Shown here in pieces: positions 13,371 to 25,400 of a stretch of 64,000 nt of DNA (its first letter is position 1; each line of letters opens with the position of its first letter). The DNA is from Proteromonas lacertae (Eukaryota > Sar > Bigyra > Opalinata > Proteromonadidae), in assembly GCA_002245135.1 (NCBI GenBank), contig NGBS01000017.1, forward strand, positions 62,001-126,000, written 5' to 3'. A program made the translations under genes and the position numbers. Under the pieces are notes generated by a model that worked only from the letters and a program-made list of their open reading frames with translations, made no database searches and was not told the origin of the DNA.

Positions 13371-14225
13371 TTATTCTGGTGGAGTTGGAAACATTTGTGG
13401 AAACTTTTCTTGCATTTGTTCGGGATTTAATCTGCCACTCAACTGTTTCTTCAATTCAATTTTTCCAAGTTCTTTTGATAGATTTCTTCTATTCTCTTCA
13501 ATAGATGGAGCGATATTTTCTGGTGGTAGAAATCCTTTATCTTCAAGTTCATCACGACTATGACTTACAATCAGATAGAATTAAATAGAAACTATTTTAT
13601 ATATTTATTATATTTTAAAATGATATGATTACTTAAGCTTCTTGATAGACTGTCTCTCTTCATTTCTTTTTCTAGTTTCTTCATGTTTTCTTGGATAGCT
13701 GGACTTACTGTTGAATTGATTAAACCTTTTTGTTCAACTTCTTCAATACTTGGACGACTTCCTAAACTTCTTTTCAACTATATATCAGTATATGTTAAAA
13801 ACTATATACTGATGATCTTTTCATATTCATATCAAGTTCACAAGCTAGTTGACGTAAAGCTGGAGCAATCTGAGCTTCTATTTTTATTACATATTCTAAA
13901 TTTTTATACCTTTCACAATACCTTGTGCTTCTAATTCATCTATGCTTGATCTGTTCTTCAATTGATTTGACACCTATAATATTCTATCAATTAATCTTAT
14001 ACAGCTGCACTTTTTAAATTGGTCTCTAAAGCCTTAGCATTCGCTGCAATCGCTGGTGATACACTAGAATCTAAATATAAAACAACATAAAATACTTTGT
14101 ATAACTCCTGATCGTTGTAATGATTCAATTTCACTTCTATTACTAAGAGACTTCTCCAATTCTACTGATTTTTCTCTGATCTATATAAGCTTATAAAATA
14201 TAGCTTTAAATACCATCGTAGTCAT
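13371..14225 (-). CDS. RPEL-repeat protein (probable actin-binding)
   Basis: Small protein of about 220 aa with four or five RPEL-like repeats, the G-actin-binding motif of MRTF and Phactr proteins (consensus L..RP..EEL...GIL). Successive repeats read LSNRSEIESLQRSGVI, LKNRSSIDELEAQGIV, LGSRPSIEEVEQKGLI and SRDELEDKGFLPP, with a weaker LSGRLNPEQM at the end. Between them lie helical stretches beginning SPAI or APSI. The gene has at least five short introns, including a 25-nt one, each roughly separating a repeat from its linker. The last intron, near 13570-13635, does not follow the usual GTAT...TAG form, so that junction is unsure. The start MTTM ends at 14225. It is divergent from the UPF0193-like gene. 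The role in actin regulation comes from family knowledge only. Confidence 0.75.
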
Positions 14226-14613
14226 ATGTTCTTAGAACTAACGACACAGTTACAAACTATTATGCAAATCGATTCTATTTATATAGTAATTTTCATAATA
14301 AATTTATTCAGAAAATCTATTCTTCTTCGTTTTTATAGCGAAAAAGAATTAATGTTAATAACATTAGATGAACATCATGACATATTTAAACGATTTTCGT
14401 ATGATACAAGTGATATAGAATTTATACATGTTTTTTGCGAAGTTATAGATATGTCATTCAGTATTCAATATATGCAAGTGAGATTTTTATTGACATAATA
14501 AAGTATAAAAGACTATATATGATGAAGAAAAACAAAAAAATATAAAACATCAAAACGAATATATTTTTGAATTTAAATTTCATTTTTTTTGTAACAGTAA
14601 ATATAAATATATA
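14226..14613. promoter_or_regulatory. divergent promoter region, RPEL gene / UPF0193-like gene
   Basis: Region between two divergent starts. It has an open frame on the plus strand (14226-14498), but the translation has no recognisable content and I do not call it a gene. AAACGAAT lies at 14553-14560, about 54 nt upstream of the UPF0193-like ATG. Confidence 0.35.
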
Positions 14614-15493
14614 ATGTCTGAACTTCCAGCAAGAAAGAAATTATTGGAAAAGCAGCAACAGCAACAGCAAGATTATAGTCAGGAAGAAGAACCCATACAA
14701 AAAGATGCTTGGAAGAACTTTGATGAAAGTTCTGAAGCTGGGAGATTGTTAAGAAAATTATATGGATCAAGAACAAAACCGCAAATAAACTATCCAGCTG
14801 TAAAATTGTCATTTTAACTTAAATAAATTAGGTTAAAACAAAGAAAACTACTGAAAATCGACGTGCATTTGTAATAGGAGGAGGAAAACCAGATGAAGAT
14901 CCTCGTGAAAAGAGATTACTAGATGCTAAAGTAAACGTTCCAAAATTCTATCATAAAAGTGAATATAAATTTTACCCAATTGATTTTGTTCAAAGAAAAC
15001 GATTATTAGCAGACATAAAAAGAGAATGGAAAGAAATTGAAAGAGATAGAGATATATACAGACCACCAATGACAAAAGAAGTAGCTAGCAGTATATATAT
15101 ATCAGTAATTTAGTTAATTATTCAATAGAAGCTGAAATAGAAAGATTACAATTAGAGTATCAATTTAAAGGAGGAAAAGCCTTACCTGAGTGTATAGCCT
15201 ATCCAGCATTTGAAGGTGATTTACAGCAGAAATTCATGGAAATATCAGAAAGGAAGAAAGTATTAGCTAAACCTATAGGCGATCCTGACAAATTAACGAA
15301 AGAAGAATATAATATACTATTTGATGAAATAATGACGGAAATAGATGAACGACAGAAGTATTTAGTGCAAATGATGGATTTGGGCAATAGAAACCTTCAA
15401 GTTGAGAGAAGAATAAAATCTGAGATAGATGATAGAATAACTGATCTGGAAAGGTTGGATCAGATATTAGAATCTGTTGAAAGTAATGAATAG
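14614..15493 (+). CDS. UPF0193 (EVG1 / C22orf23-like) protein
   Basis: About 269 aa from three exons, with introns 14800-14831 (starts GTAAAA, unusual here) and 15091-15128. The middle carries the RPPMTKEV stretch seen in the family. The C-terminal helix EIDERQKYLVQMMDLG followed by ERRIKSEIDDRI matches the conserved end of UPF0193/EVG1 proteins, which are found in ciliated organisms and are probably linked to cilia. The N-terminus has a short poly-Gln run. The flanking TPH coiled-coil gene fits a flagellated host. The family call rests on pattern memory and should be confirmed by profile search. Confidence 0.72.
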
Positions 15494-15601
15494 ATAATTT
15501 AATCGTTTATTTAGTTTTTTTTATGTTTTTTTGAAAATTGGTGTATGAAAAGAATTACGTAATTGTTGAAGTAAATTACATCATTTTTTTTTATAAATTC
15601 A

Positions 15602-16680
15602 ATGTTTGTTATTATTCTTAGCTATTTGGTTGATTATTTATCTTGGAGTATTGTTCAGTATTGGGTATTTCATTTACAAGAAGTTTTTCCAGGTATAATT
15701 GCTTGATATAGAAAGTAATAGTCAAAATTTGATGTTAAAGGAAGATGGGCTATAATAACTGGTGGATCGGGTGGAATTGGAAGTGGTATTATATAATATA
15801 AACATTATTTATTCTAAAATTCTAATTCTACAAATAGTTGTTGCAAGAAAACTAGCAGAAAAGGGATGTAACATTATTTTATGGGATATTAATAAATCTG
15901 GACTGGATAGAATAAAAAGTGAGTTAGAATCAGTCTATAAGTCTATCAAGGTATTGACATATGTTGTTGATGTTTCGAAATCTGACAAAGTTCATAAATG
16001 CAGTGAAGAAATACAGAAAGAACTCAAAGAAGAATATGTGTCAATTCTATTCAACAATGCTGGAGTAGCTGCCAAGAAAACGATATTAGAAATGACAACA
16101 CAAGACATAGATAAAACAATAAGTGTAAATACAAATGCATATTTATACACAATCAAAGAATTCTTACCAAATATGATAAAACATAATGATGGATTTTTAA
16201 TACATACTTCTTCAGTTGCTGGTTTTACTCCAGCTCCACACTTAGTGTATTATTGTTATTGTTATTATTGAATAGTGAATATAACGCTAGTAAATATGCA
16301 GTGATGGGAATGCATGAAGGTTTGATGATGGAATTACCAACAATTGGAGGTGATAATATAAACTGTTGTATTATTTGTCCATTCTTTGTGAAAACTCCTT
16401 TATTTGTGAATGCTTATCAAGATAAAGGTGAGAATGCGATTATGAATATAATATCTCCAATATTAACTCCTGATTATGTTGCTGAACAAATTGTTAATGG
16501 AATTATTAATCGTGAGAGATATGTTGTTATTCCACAATATTTGTATTATCTTGTTCATACAGTAAAGCTATTACCATATCCAATATTTAGTTTCATAACA
16601 AAATTAGTTGTATATTTTATATTAATGCTATGTTATACATCATATAGGGATTGGATAAAGCTATGACAAGCTGTCATTGA
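15602..16680 (+). CDS. short-chain dehydrogenase/reductase, SDR16C-like, membrane anchored
   Basis: NAD(P)-dependent oxidoreductase resembling retinol dehydrogenase/17-beta-HSD11 enzymes of lipid droplets and ER. It starts with a hydrophobic anchor (FLAIWLIIYLGVLFSIGYF), then the cofactor loop TGGSGGIGS, NNAG, the catalytic Ser in HTSSVAG, and YNASK (YxxxK). The C-terminus GLDKAMTSCH, reached after a last intron, matches the family's ending. Four introns are inferred: near 15693 (29 nt), near 15787 (52 nt), near 16244 (29 nt) and near 16613. The ATG at 15602 is one base out of frame with the anchor. Removing one T from the TTT after it gives a clean start, so a homopolymer error is likely. 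The substrate (retinoid, steroid or other lipid) cannot be told from the sequence. Confidence 0.85.
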
Positions 16681-16911
16681 ATAATTAATAGTTTCATTGT
16701 ATCTGTATTGATTTTTTGTTATAAATTATGTATATTTTGCCATCCAATTTACCATATAGCAATTGTAATTGCATTATATACACTGTATGCTATAAAATAT
16801 GAAATTTTATGAAAAAGACGTTTTTTTAATTCAAAAAATAGACCGTTTCATAAAAAAACGTTTATTATAATCTGAAGTATATATCAGTCATATCATTATT
16901 TTATAGTTACC

Positions 16912-18579
16912 ATGTCATCAGCCAATTACAGCGCAAGCACTAGAATGGTAGCTTTACAAAAAAGAGAGCAATTGAAAGATGCTTTAGGTAAAAAGTATCA
17001 AATAAAGTTCGGTACTGTATATATTATTTGTATTTATTATTCTATAGAAATATGCTAATTTAATATTCTCTGAAGTATCAAAATTTCTTCAAAATAGCAG
17101 ATTAACTGAAGAAAACTTATTAGAATTAGAGAAAAACATTAAAATAAGAATAGATTCAGCAAGACATAACAGATTACAAGCATCAGTATATTTTTTTAGT
17201 CAATTATATAAATAATAGGCTAAATCATCATTAGCAACAGGTTCAGCAAATTCATCTCGTCCTATATCCAACGATTATCAACAGAAAACACAACAAAAAC
17301 AAACTGCTAAATTACCTTCAATCAATAGTTCAAGAAGATCATCAGTCCGATTCAACCAATCGTAGAAATAATAACTACAATAATTACAACGATGATGATG
17401 ATGATGATATAAGCTCCATAAATCCAAATCAAAAGATATCTGATTCAGATGTTTACAATCCTTTCTTAGATATCGAAAAGCCTTATTATCCTCAGTACAA
17501 GCCACAAACAGAAGACGATGAATGGGCACAAATTGCTCGATTAAAGAAGCAAATGTGGATAAAAGCCGAAGAAGAGAGAGAAAGAATTGAAGAACAAAAA
17601 AAGGTAGAAACATGTAAAACATTAGATTCTCAAGTATTAGAAAAAGATGAAATAAAAAGAAGAGAAATTGAAGCACATGAAAGATGGGTAAAACAAGAAA
17701 AAGAAAGAATGGCAAGAGAAGAAGAAGAGGAAAAGGAAAAACAAAGATTATTGAAATTAAAGGTGTTAGAAGAGAAAAAGATGAGAGAAGATCAAGTGAG
17801 ACAATCAAAAGAGAGAAGACTATTAGAAAGAGAAAAAGAAAAGAAGCAAGCTAAGATTATGGTAGCTAAACTACAACAACAAATAAAAGATGGAAGAAGA
17901 TGAAGAAATTCGTAAAAGAAGAGAAGAGAAAGAAAGACTTCGAACATTCTTATTAGAAAATGATAAATATAAATTAGAAAAGAAGAAAGAGCTTGAGCTT
18001 GAACGAGCCAAAGATCGTCAAGCTATAAAAGATGAAATTGCTTTAGGTGAAAGACAAGAAGCTGAAAGAAGAGAAGAAGAAAGATTGAGACAAGAAAAGA
18101 TCAACAGAAGAGTAGAAATGATGTTAGAAAGTGATCCAGTGAAAGAAGCAGCTGCTGCTGCTAAAAGAGATGAAGAAAGAATGAGAAAAATGGAAATACA
18201 GCATGAAATAGAAGAAGATGAAAAAGAGCGAAAAAGAAATGAAGATGCATGGAATAGAAATCAAAAACAAGCAAGATTACTACGAGAACAAATGGAAGAA
18301 AGAAAACAAATGAAAATTCAAGAAAAAGAGCAAGAAAGAATATATCAAATTAGATTTAAGAAGGAATTAGAAGATGCTTTAGCTCAAGAACAAGAGGAAA
18401 AGAGAAGAAAGAGAGAAACTAATAAAATTTGGGCAAAGAAATTGGAAGAACAAATGGCTGAGACAAGAGAAGATCCAAATGATATGAGTAATAGAGAAAG
18501 AGCATTGAATAGTAAATTATTAAAAGCAGCTCAAAGTGGTGGATTAGGTATGCCAATTGAAAAAGAATGGAATTTATAA
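16912..18579 (+). CDS. TPH-domain coiled-coil protein (probable ciliary)
   Basis: Long charged coiled coil with the trichohyalin-plectin-homology composition typical of flagellar microtubule inner proteins and CFAP/MNS1-like proteins. The N-terminus (KYANLIFSEVSKFL, then a helix) is separated by introns of 31 and 33 nt from a Ser/Asn-rich linker with six Asp in a row. The rest is almost all Glu/Arg/Lys helix, ending in NKIWAKKLEEQMAETR and GLGMPIEKEWNL. Two single-base frame breaks are needed, near 17335 and near 17895, in otherwise continuous coiled coil, so they are probably assembly errors. Its position beside the UPF0193-like gene suits a cilium role, but which CFAP it is remains open. 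Confidence 0.7.
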
Positions 18580-18700
18580 GAGAGAGATTGTTATAATGAA
18601 AATATCCATCATCTTTTTTTTGTGTAATTTATTTAAAGAAAATAATATATTATTATATAATAGCAATATTTTGAATTGGTTGTTTGAAATTGTAATAATA

Positions 18701-21700
18701 CTATTTAATATTGAAGAATTCTTCTGATAATTCTTTCTTTTCTTCTTCTGGCATTCCATCTATTTTTATTATTCTAATTGATGAAAATGTTTCTAAAAAT
18801 GATCTTAATTCTGATTTATCTATGTTCTCTTTAATTGTTATTGATAACTCTTCTAAACAATCAAAAACATCTTCATTTTCTTCCATCAATCTCAATTCTC
18901 TTTCATCTAATTCATTTCCTTTCAAATCTATCTTTTTAAATGGATTATTATAATCTTTTAATCTTTCAATTAACATTTTCAATCCTCTGTCACTTATTTT
19001 AATACTTGATAAATTTAATGATACAGGGTTACTGTAAACATTAATTATAATAAATTTATCTAAATTACTACATATTATTTCTATCCCTTCATCTCCAATT
19101 GGATTATTAAATATGGAGATATATTTAACATTTTTTGAAATAGAATCAGTTAATTCTTTTAATCCTTTAGAAGTGATTTTGTTGTTGGATAAATTTAGTT
19201 CCGAATAGTTTATCTGTTTTATTAATGAAATATAAGAATCATTCAAATTTAAATCTATTTCATTATATAATAACATGATATACTTGAAAAATCATAATTG
19301 TTAAAAAGAAAATGTTTTTTCTTTTTTATACAATAATCTAAACAATATTCCAATTCTTCATTTGTCCAGGATGAATTTTTCATTTCTATAAATGGATATT
19401 CTTCTTTTTCTAATGACTTTGAACAAATTGATTTTAACACATTAAAACTTATATTATTTCCATTTAGATTTATTATGTTACATCCTCTAATTGAATCTAA
19501 TGCATTTGTTAATAATACTTCACTTTCATCATCTATTGATGTATTAATCAAGTTTATTTCCTTTGTATGTATATCAATAAACATGCGTAAATTATTTTCC
19601 AACAATTTTAATCCATTATTTCCAATTGGATTATCTATTAAACAAAAATAAAAATATTTATAATAAATAAATATATACTGTAAATCAATAATCTCTCAAT
19701 GTTATTATTCTTTTCCATATAATTCATCAAATATTCTATTCCAACTGAATCTATATTATTATCACTTATATCAAGCAATCTTATCTTTTTTATAATTCTC
19801 TTTAAACCATCAACTAAATATTTCAATCCAACTGACGTTAATCCCATTTCTATAGTATATAAAATAATGATAATACTTGAACATTCGATTGTATAGTCAT
19901 TATGATTATAGTACTTAATCATTAGCAAATGCAGAACATTAGAAAATAATTTCATTCCTTTATCTCCTATCAAATTTTCTTTAATATGAAGATATTGAAG
20001 ATTTGGAAATGAATATAAATTATTTATAAGTATTTCTATGCTTTTATGTGTAAGTCTGTTATCTAAATGTTAGAAAAATATCTAATTATACTTCTTAAAT
20101 CTAAACATTCAATCTTTCTCATTTCTCTGAATTCGTTTGATCTTAATGAAATGAATGATTTGAAAAAATCATCATCAATATCTAAATTATTGAGATGTAT
20201 TATATTATTCCAATCTTTTATGTATTTTATTAATACTGGAATATCTTTATCGATCAATAATTCTTTACATTCATTAAAAGTAAATTCTACTTTTGAAATA
20301 GGAAATTTGGAGAATAAAGCTTTTAATCCTTTTGAATGAATATTATTGTTATATTTTATATCTATTTTGGTTAGTTGACGGTACTTATATAACTCTTTTG
20401 ATAATAATATCATTGATTCGTCATTTAACCTTTTTCCACAAAACCTCAATTGTTTATTCTTATCAATTAATAAATGTATATATGGGAGTAATAATTTGAA
20501 GTATTTTGAATCAATATGTTTAGCTATATCAAAATAATATTCAATCATAATAATATTAAATACATTCAAGATTTACACATTTTAATTTCATGAATGGAAT
20601 TGATTTAACAAATGAGCTAACAAAATATGAAGTAACAGAGAGTTCTGATAAATCAACATCTTGCAAGTTGTTTAATTGGGAAAATAATGATCCAAATAAC
20701 GATTCACATTGGGGTTGAATATTAATTATATAAGAACCATGAACTATAAAAATAATATCGATTATAAATATACCAAATATGAGTTTTGTTGGATTGATTA
20801 ATTTCAATATTCTGAATAAATAATTCAATCCTTTTTCACAGAAACAAATATATTCTGAATTAATCTTGATTATATCATCTTTATCATCATAAATGCCAAA
20901 TATTATTGTATCTAAATAACATTCTCTTCTTTCTTTACATTTGTGATGAATTTGAAATTTCAATTTATCATGAATTGATTCATCTTTTTTGTATATTTTC
21001 ATCATCAATAATATTGATAGAATTCTTTCACTTGGTTTAGTATTGTAGGATTTTATAAAACCATCTCGAATTTCTTCCCATTTATCACTTTCAAGATAAT
21101 AAGCTGACGGATATAATATTGAAAATGTAACTATATTTTTATCACTGTTATGTAACATTTCTTTTCTTTCTTCACATATCATTACATTATCTTCCTCATC
21201 TTTTATCATTTCACTCATTTTTATCATTTCTTTCTTCAACTCTTTTAAACTCAATCTATCTTCATCTTTCACTTTTAACATTCTGTCAATTATTTCTTTC
21301 ATTTTCTCATCTTTGATTATATCTTTATTATATTCACATTTTAACATATTTATTATTGGATGCTTCTGTGATCCATTCACATAAAATGGTAATTCATGTG
21401 TCAGTAACTCATATAATATGCAACCAATTGACCAAACGCAACTATTTTTCATTTATATCACTTTCAATACACATCAATTGTCCAACATTCATAAAACATT
21501 ATATCATTGATACTCACATCCTTGTTTGTTAACTAATGTGTTTACGTATAAATCACATATCCTTAAATTATCATATATCCCATCATTACATTCATACACT
21601 ATATTAGAGCTCTTCAAATAACCAACCAATATATTAAATTCACTCAATATCATCAATACATTGCATATTGATGTTATTACTCTGCAAATATCATTTTTTG

Positions 21701-22278
21701 ATAATACTTTATTGTGAATCAACTCTTCTAAATCTATAAAGTAATAATCTCGTGATATTCTTATATATTCATTATTTCTATTCAATTGTAGTACTTTGGA
21801 AGGATAGACCCATGAAATACAATAATCTGATAATATTGAGTTATTCTCTAAGAACTCTGATACTGTATTTTCCTTTATACCCGAAATATTAATAATTTTC
21901 ACAATTTCATTACTATTTTGATGTTGTACTACCAAATCTATTTCACTATCATTTTTTATTTTTCTTTCTTTTATCTATTACGATAAAATTAACTACAATA
22001 CCGTATAAAATGGTAAAATTGATGACACTATATCTTTGTTGAAAGATTTTAAAAAACTGCTCATTTCTTCTCCATATTTAGTCTAAATATGTAAAATAGT
22101 AATATACTTCAGCAGTGTATGGTGATAATGAAGAAAATACTTCATCTATGAAAGATCCTTCATTATTATTTCTTTCATCTCCTTGCTTTACTCTACAAAA
22201 TAAGTAAAAAAGTACTTGAGTATTGCATGGTAATATTGAAGATAATACATAATCCACAAAATCATTTAAGAAATTCAT
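18701..22278 (-). CDS. pseudokinase-LRR protein, copy 2 (possibly disrupted)
   Basis: Paralogue of the gene at 4538-7809. The kinase-like part has LVGYLKSSNIVY at the HRD site (catalytic Asp replaced by Tyr) and CVWSIGCILYELL. The same LRR series follows with phase-1 introns at the same repeat position. Several LRR exons are almost identical to copy 1 (for example 19125-19210 against 4985-5070), which suggests gene conversion. Between 21452 and 21504 the kinase domain does not read through: the expected SPEE segment is out of frame on both sides, so at least two small indels are present. The N-terminus differs from the other copies: two or three short related segments, such as FVDYVLSSILPC, FIDEVFSSLSPY and FNKDIVSSILPF, precede the kinase-like domain, the last two separated by a 25-nt intron. 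The start at 22278 is the best guess. Confidence 0.7.
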
Positions 22279-22420
22279 CTTTCAAACTTGTTCGGGATTT
22301 CAGAATATTAATCCGTTTCATTTCAGTTATTCATTTTATTTCAATCAAAACAACAATTGCAATAATGATTTATATTAATTAATACTATTTCATCAATTTA
22401 CTGTATTAATATACCAAAAT
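22279..22420. other. intergenic spacer
   Basis: Short AT-rich spacer between two same-strand genes. It probably carries the promoter of pseudokinase-LRR copy 2. No other feature seen. Confidence 0.3.
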
Positions 22421-25400
22421 TTATGAATGTGAAAAAGATGAAGAGTATGAAGATGAACGAGAAGATGACGAAGAAGAATATGAAGAAGAATATGAAGATG
22501 AAGAAGATCTAGATGATTTTTTACTATCACTTTTGGGTGGTGAGAATAATGACTTTTTCACTTCACTAACCTCAGGTGTTAAGAAAGATTCTGAGTTATT
22601 ATTATTATTTTCATCTTTCGCTTTCTCTTCATCTTTTTCACTTTCTTTTAATTGTATTTCATCTTTTTCTTTTTCTTCATTTTCATGAACAGACTGTATA
22701 ACTTTTAAAGGAGAAGTAGAAGAAGATGATAATTCAGAATCTGTTCTATTATGTTGAATTAGTCGTTTTATATGTGGAGGTAATGTTAGTTGTATTTCAT
22801 CTAATTCATTTTCATAATTATTATCCTCTCTATATTCTTCATTTTCTTCTTTGTTATTATTAATTGATGTTTCATTTTTCTTACTTTCTTCTTCTTCAAT
22901 ATTATTATTTTTATTAAAATTATTACTATTTCCAACAGCAAATGGAGGTGGTAATGGTGATTCTGTTGATGATGATTTATTCAATGATAATGTTCTATGT
23001 GAAGTTGCAATATCAGGTGATTTTTCAGATATAGAAGATGATAAATTCGGTATTGGATATTGTGACCAAACATTCTCTTGTTGTTGTTGTTGTTGGCTTT
23101 CCTTTTTAATCCTATCACGATTCAAACTTGATTTTCTCATTTCATAGATTGGCTTATCTCTTCTATTTATAGATGAAATTCTACTCTCTTGAGAAATCCT
23201 TCGTTTTCTAATAGCAGCATCAGCAACACTGTGGATTTGAGCTGGTACATAAACATTTGAATGAGTTTCAAGATCAATATCAGATAAGAATTCATGTATA
23301 CTTCTTGGAGGGCAAAATGATTGAATTGGTAAATTCATTTTTTCTATATCTTCATTAATGTTCTCTTTATCAATATAAATTGGTTGACTAATTATATTAC
23401 TATCTAATAATTGCTCTTTCATCAAATCATATGCTTCATTAGAAATCCCTTTAATACAATCAAAATCTGATCTTTGTAATGACAATATCTGTGATGCAAT
23501 TGTTGCTTGACAATCACTACAATGAATGCAAGAAATAGATATAGGAACAAGCATTGAAGCTTGACCTACAATATCACCTACTTTTAATAAATGATTTTCA
23601 CCTTTCATTGAATGAATTACTAATTCTCCATGTAATATGAAATACAATTCATTTATATCTTCACCTGTTCTCCATATATAATCATGAGCTCTTGCCTGAT
23701 AACATCGAAATAATGGCCAAATATAAGCCATAAACCCTGGAAATGCTTGTTCTAATTCACTTAATAGGTTAAATGTTGAAACTAATGGATCAGTTGAGAT
23801 TTCTAATACTTCTCTCTTTAACATATTTGGATAATTATGAAATATTTCATTTATATCAAATCCACTTTGCATAGTCAAAGTATAATCACTTATTTTACAC
23901 AATCTTTGAGTCATTTTATCTGGTAAATCATTATCACCAGCATATCCCGTGATAATTCTCAATTTATCTTTTCTCATTTCTTTACCAGGATTTACACTTT
24001 GAACAGAAGCCATAACACTTGATACTAAATAAGACATAACTGTTGTACCGACTATCAATAATACACAACTTACTAACATCTCAGCAATATTATCATGATT
24101 TGGAGTTATATCTCCATAACCAACTGTACCCATTAAAGTAAATGCAAAATAAACAGAAGTTAAATACTTATCACCTAAACTCTCTTTATATAATGGAATA
24201 CATTCTAATGTTTTAACATTATGAGTAATATTTTCTCTTAATACACAGTAATCATCAATCCATTTACCACCCTTTTTACTAGTGGAATAAGTCGATGTTC
24301 CATACCATATACAGGCAGTATAATGAGCAATAAAGAACATAATGAATAACTCTTTAATGATTTGTTGGATCATTGGATTAACTATCATATTCAAGGTAGA
24401 AAATAGATTGATTTTATCCAATTTCATTCTTTTATTAAATCTGAATAGTTTTATTACTTTTATCATTTTTACTGCTCTTATAGCTGGAATATCATTCCAT
24501 ATTGCATCAAATGGAAATGCAGCAATAAAATCAATCCAAAAATCAAATTTCAAATAATTAATAGCAATATCTTTCCTTTTATAATTTGGTTGATCCAATG
24601 TGGTTAATAAACCAGTATTAAATGATAATATAATATCAATATAGAAGATTATAGTTATAACATACATATCAAAATAATAAAAGAAATCTCTTTTTGTCTT
24701 TATATCATATCCTATCATAATAGGGACTTCAATTATTATATAAATGATTAAAAATCCAACAAAAATGTCCCACAAGATTATAGCTGGATGATATGGGTAT
24801 ATCACAAAGTTATGCTTGACAAAAGAATCCCATTTTGCTTCATTTAAGATATCTATATTACTGAAACGGCTCTATTTACAATAATATATAATAATATATA
24901 TACTCCAATAGAAGAATCTTCTTCTTTCTCATTTTCATTATCCATAAATACACATGTATTGTTACTTCTAACTATATTCTTTTGACTTATTCCTTCTTCT
25001 TTCATCTCATTGATAATATCATTTATCTTATCCATTATACTCATCTCAGTAAGAAACAAATTATCTTCAAAATAAGGATATTTTGTTACTAAGTCTAAAA
25101 TATCAGCACTTCGAGCAAATAACAATTCACTTTTACCTCCATCACAAAATACATTGTAAGAATAAACACTTTCATTTACATTTAATGAATCTCTACCAAA
25201 AAATTCACCACTTGGCATTTCACCCATTATGGTTGTAGTTATATTTGATTTATGAGCATCTATCTTATCAACTGGTAAACCATAATACAACTGACCATTT
25301 CTTAATACAAATATTTGATAGGCAATCTCACCTCGAATCATAATAAACTCGCCTTTGATTGCATAGAATGGAAATAATAAATGAACAAATTGACAAACGG

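Noticed and set aside
14226-14498. Plus-strand open frame between the RPEL and UPF0193-like genes
   Set aside because: No motif, no intron-exon logic, and it lies in a divergent promoter; probably chance.
17278-17808. 176-residue minus-strand open frame
   Set aside because: Antisense shadow of the TPH coiled-coil gene; no domain content.
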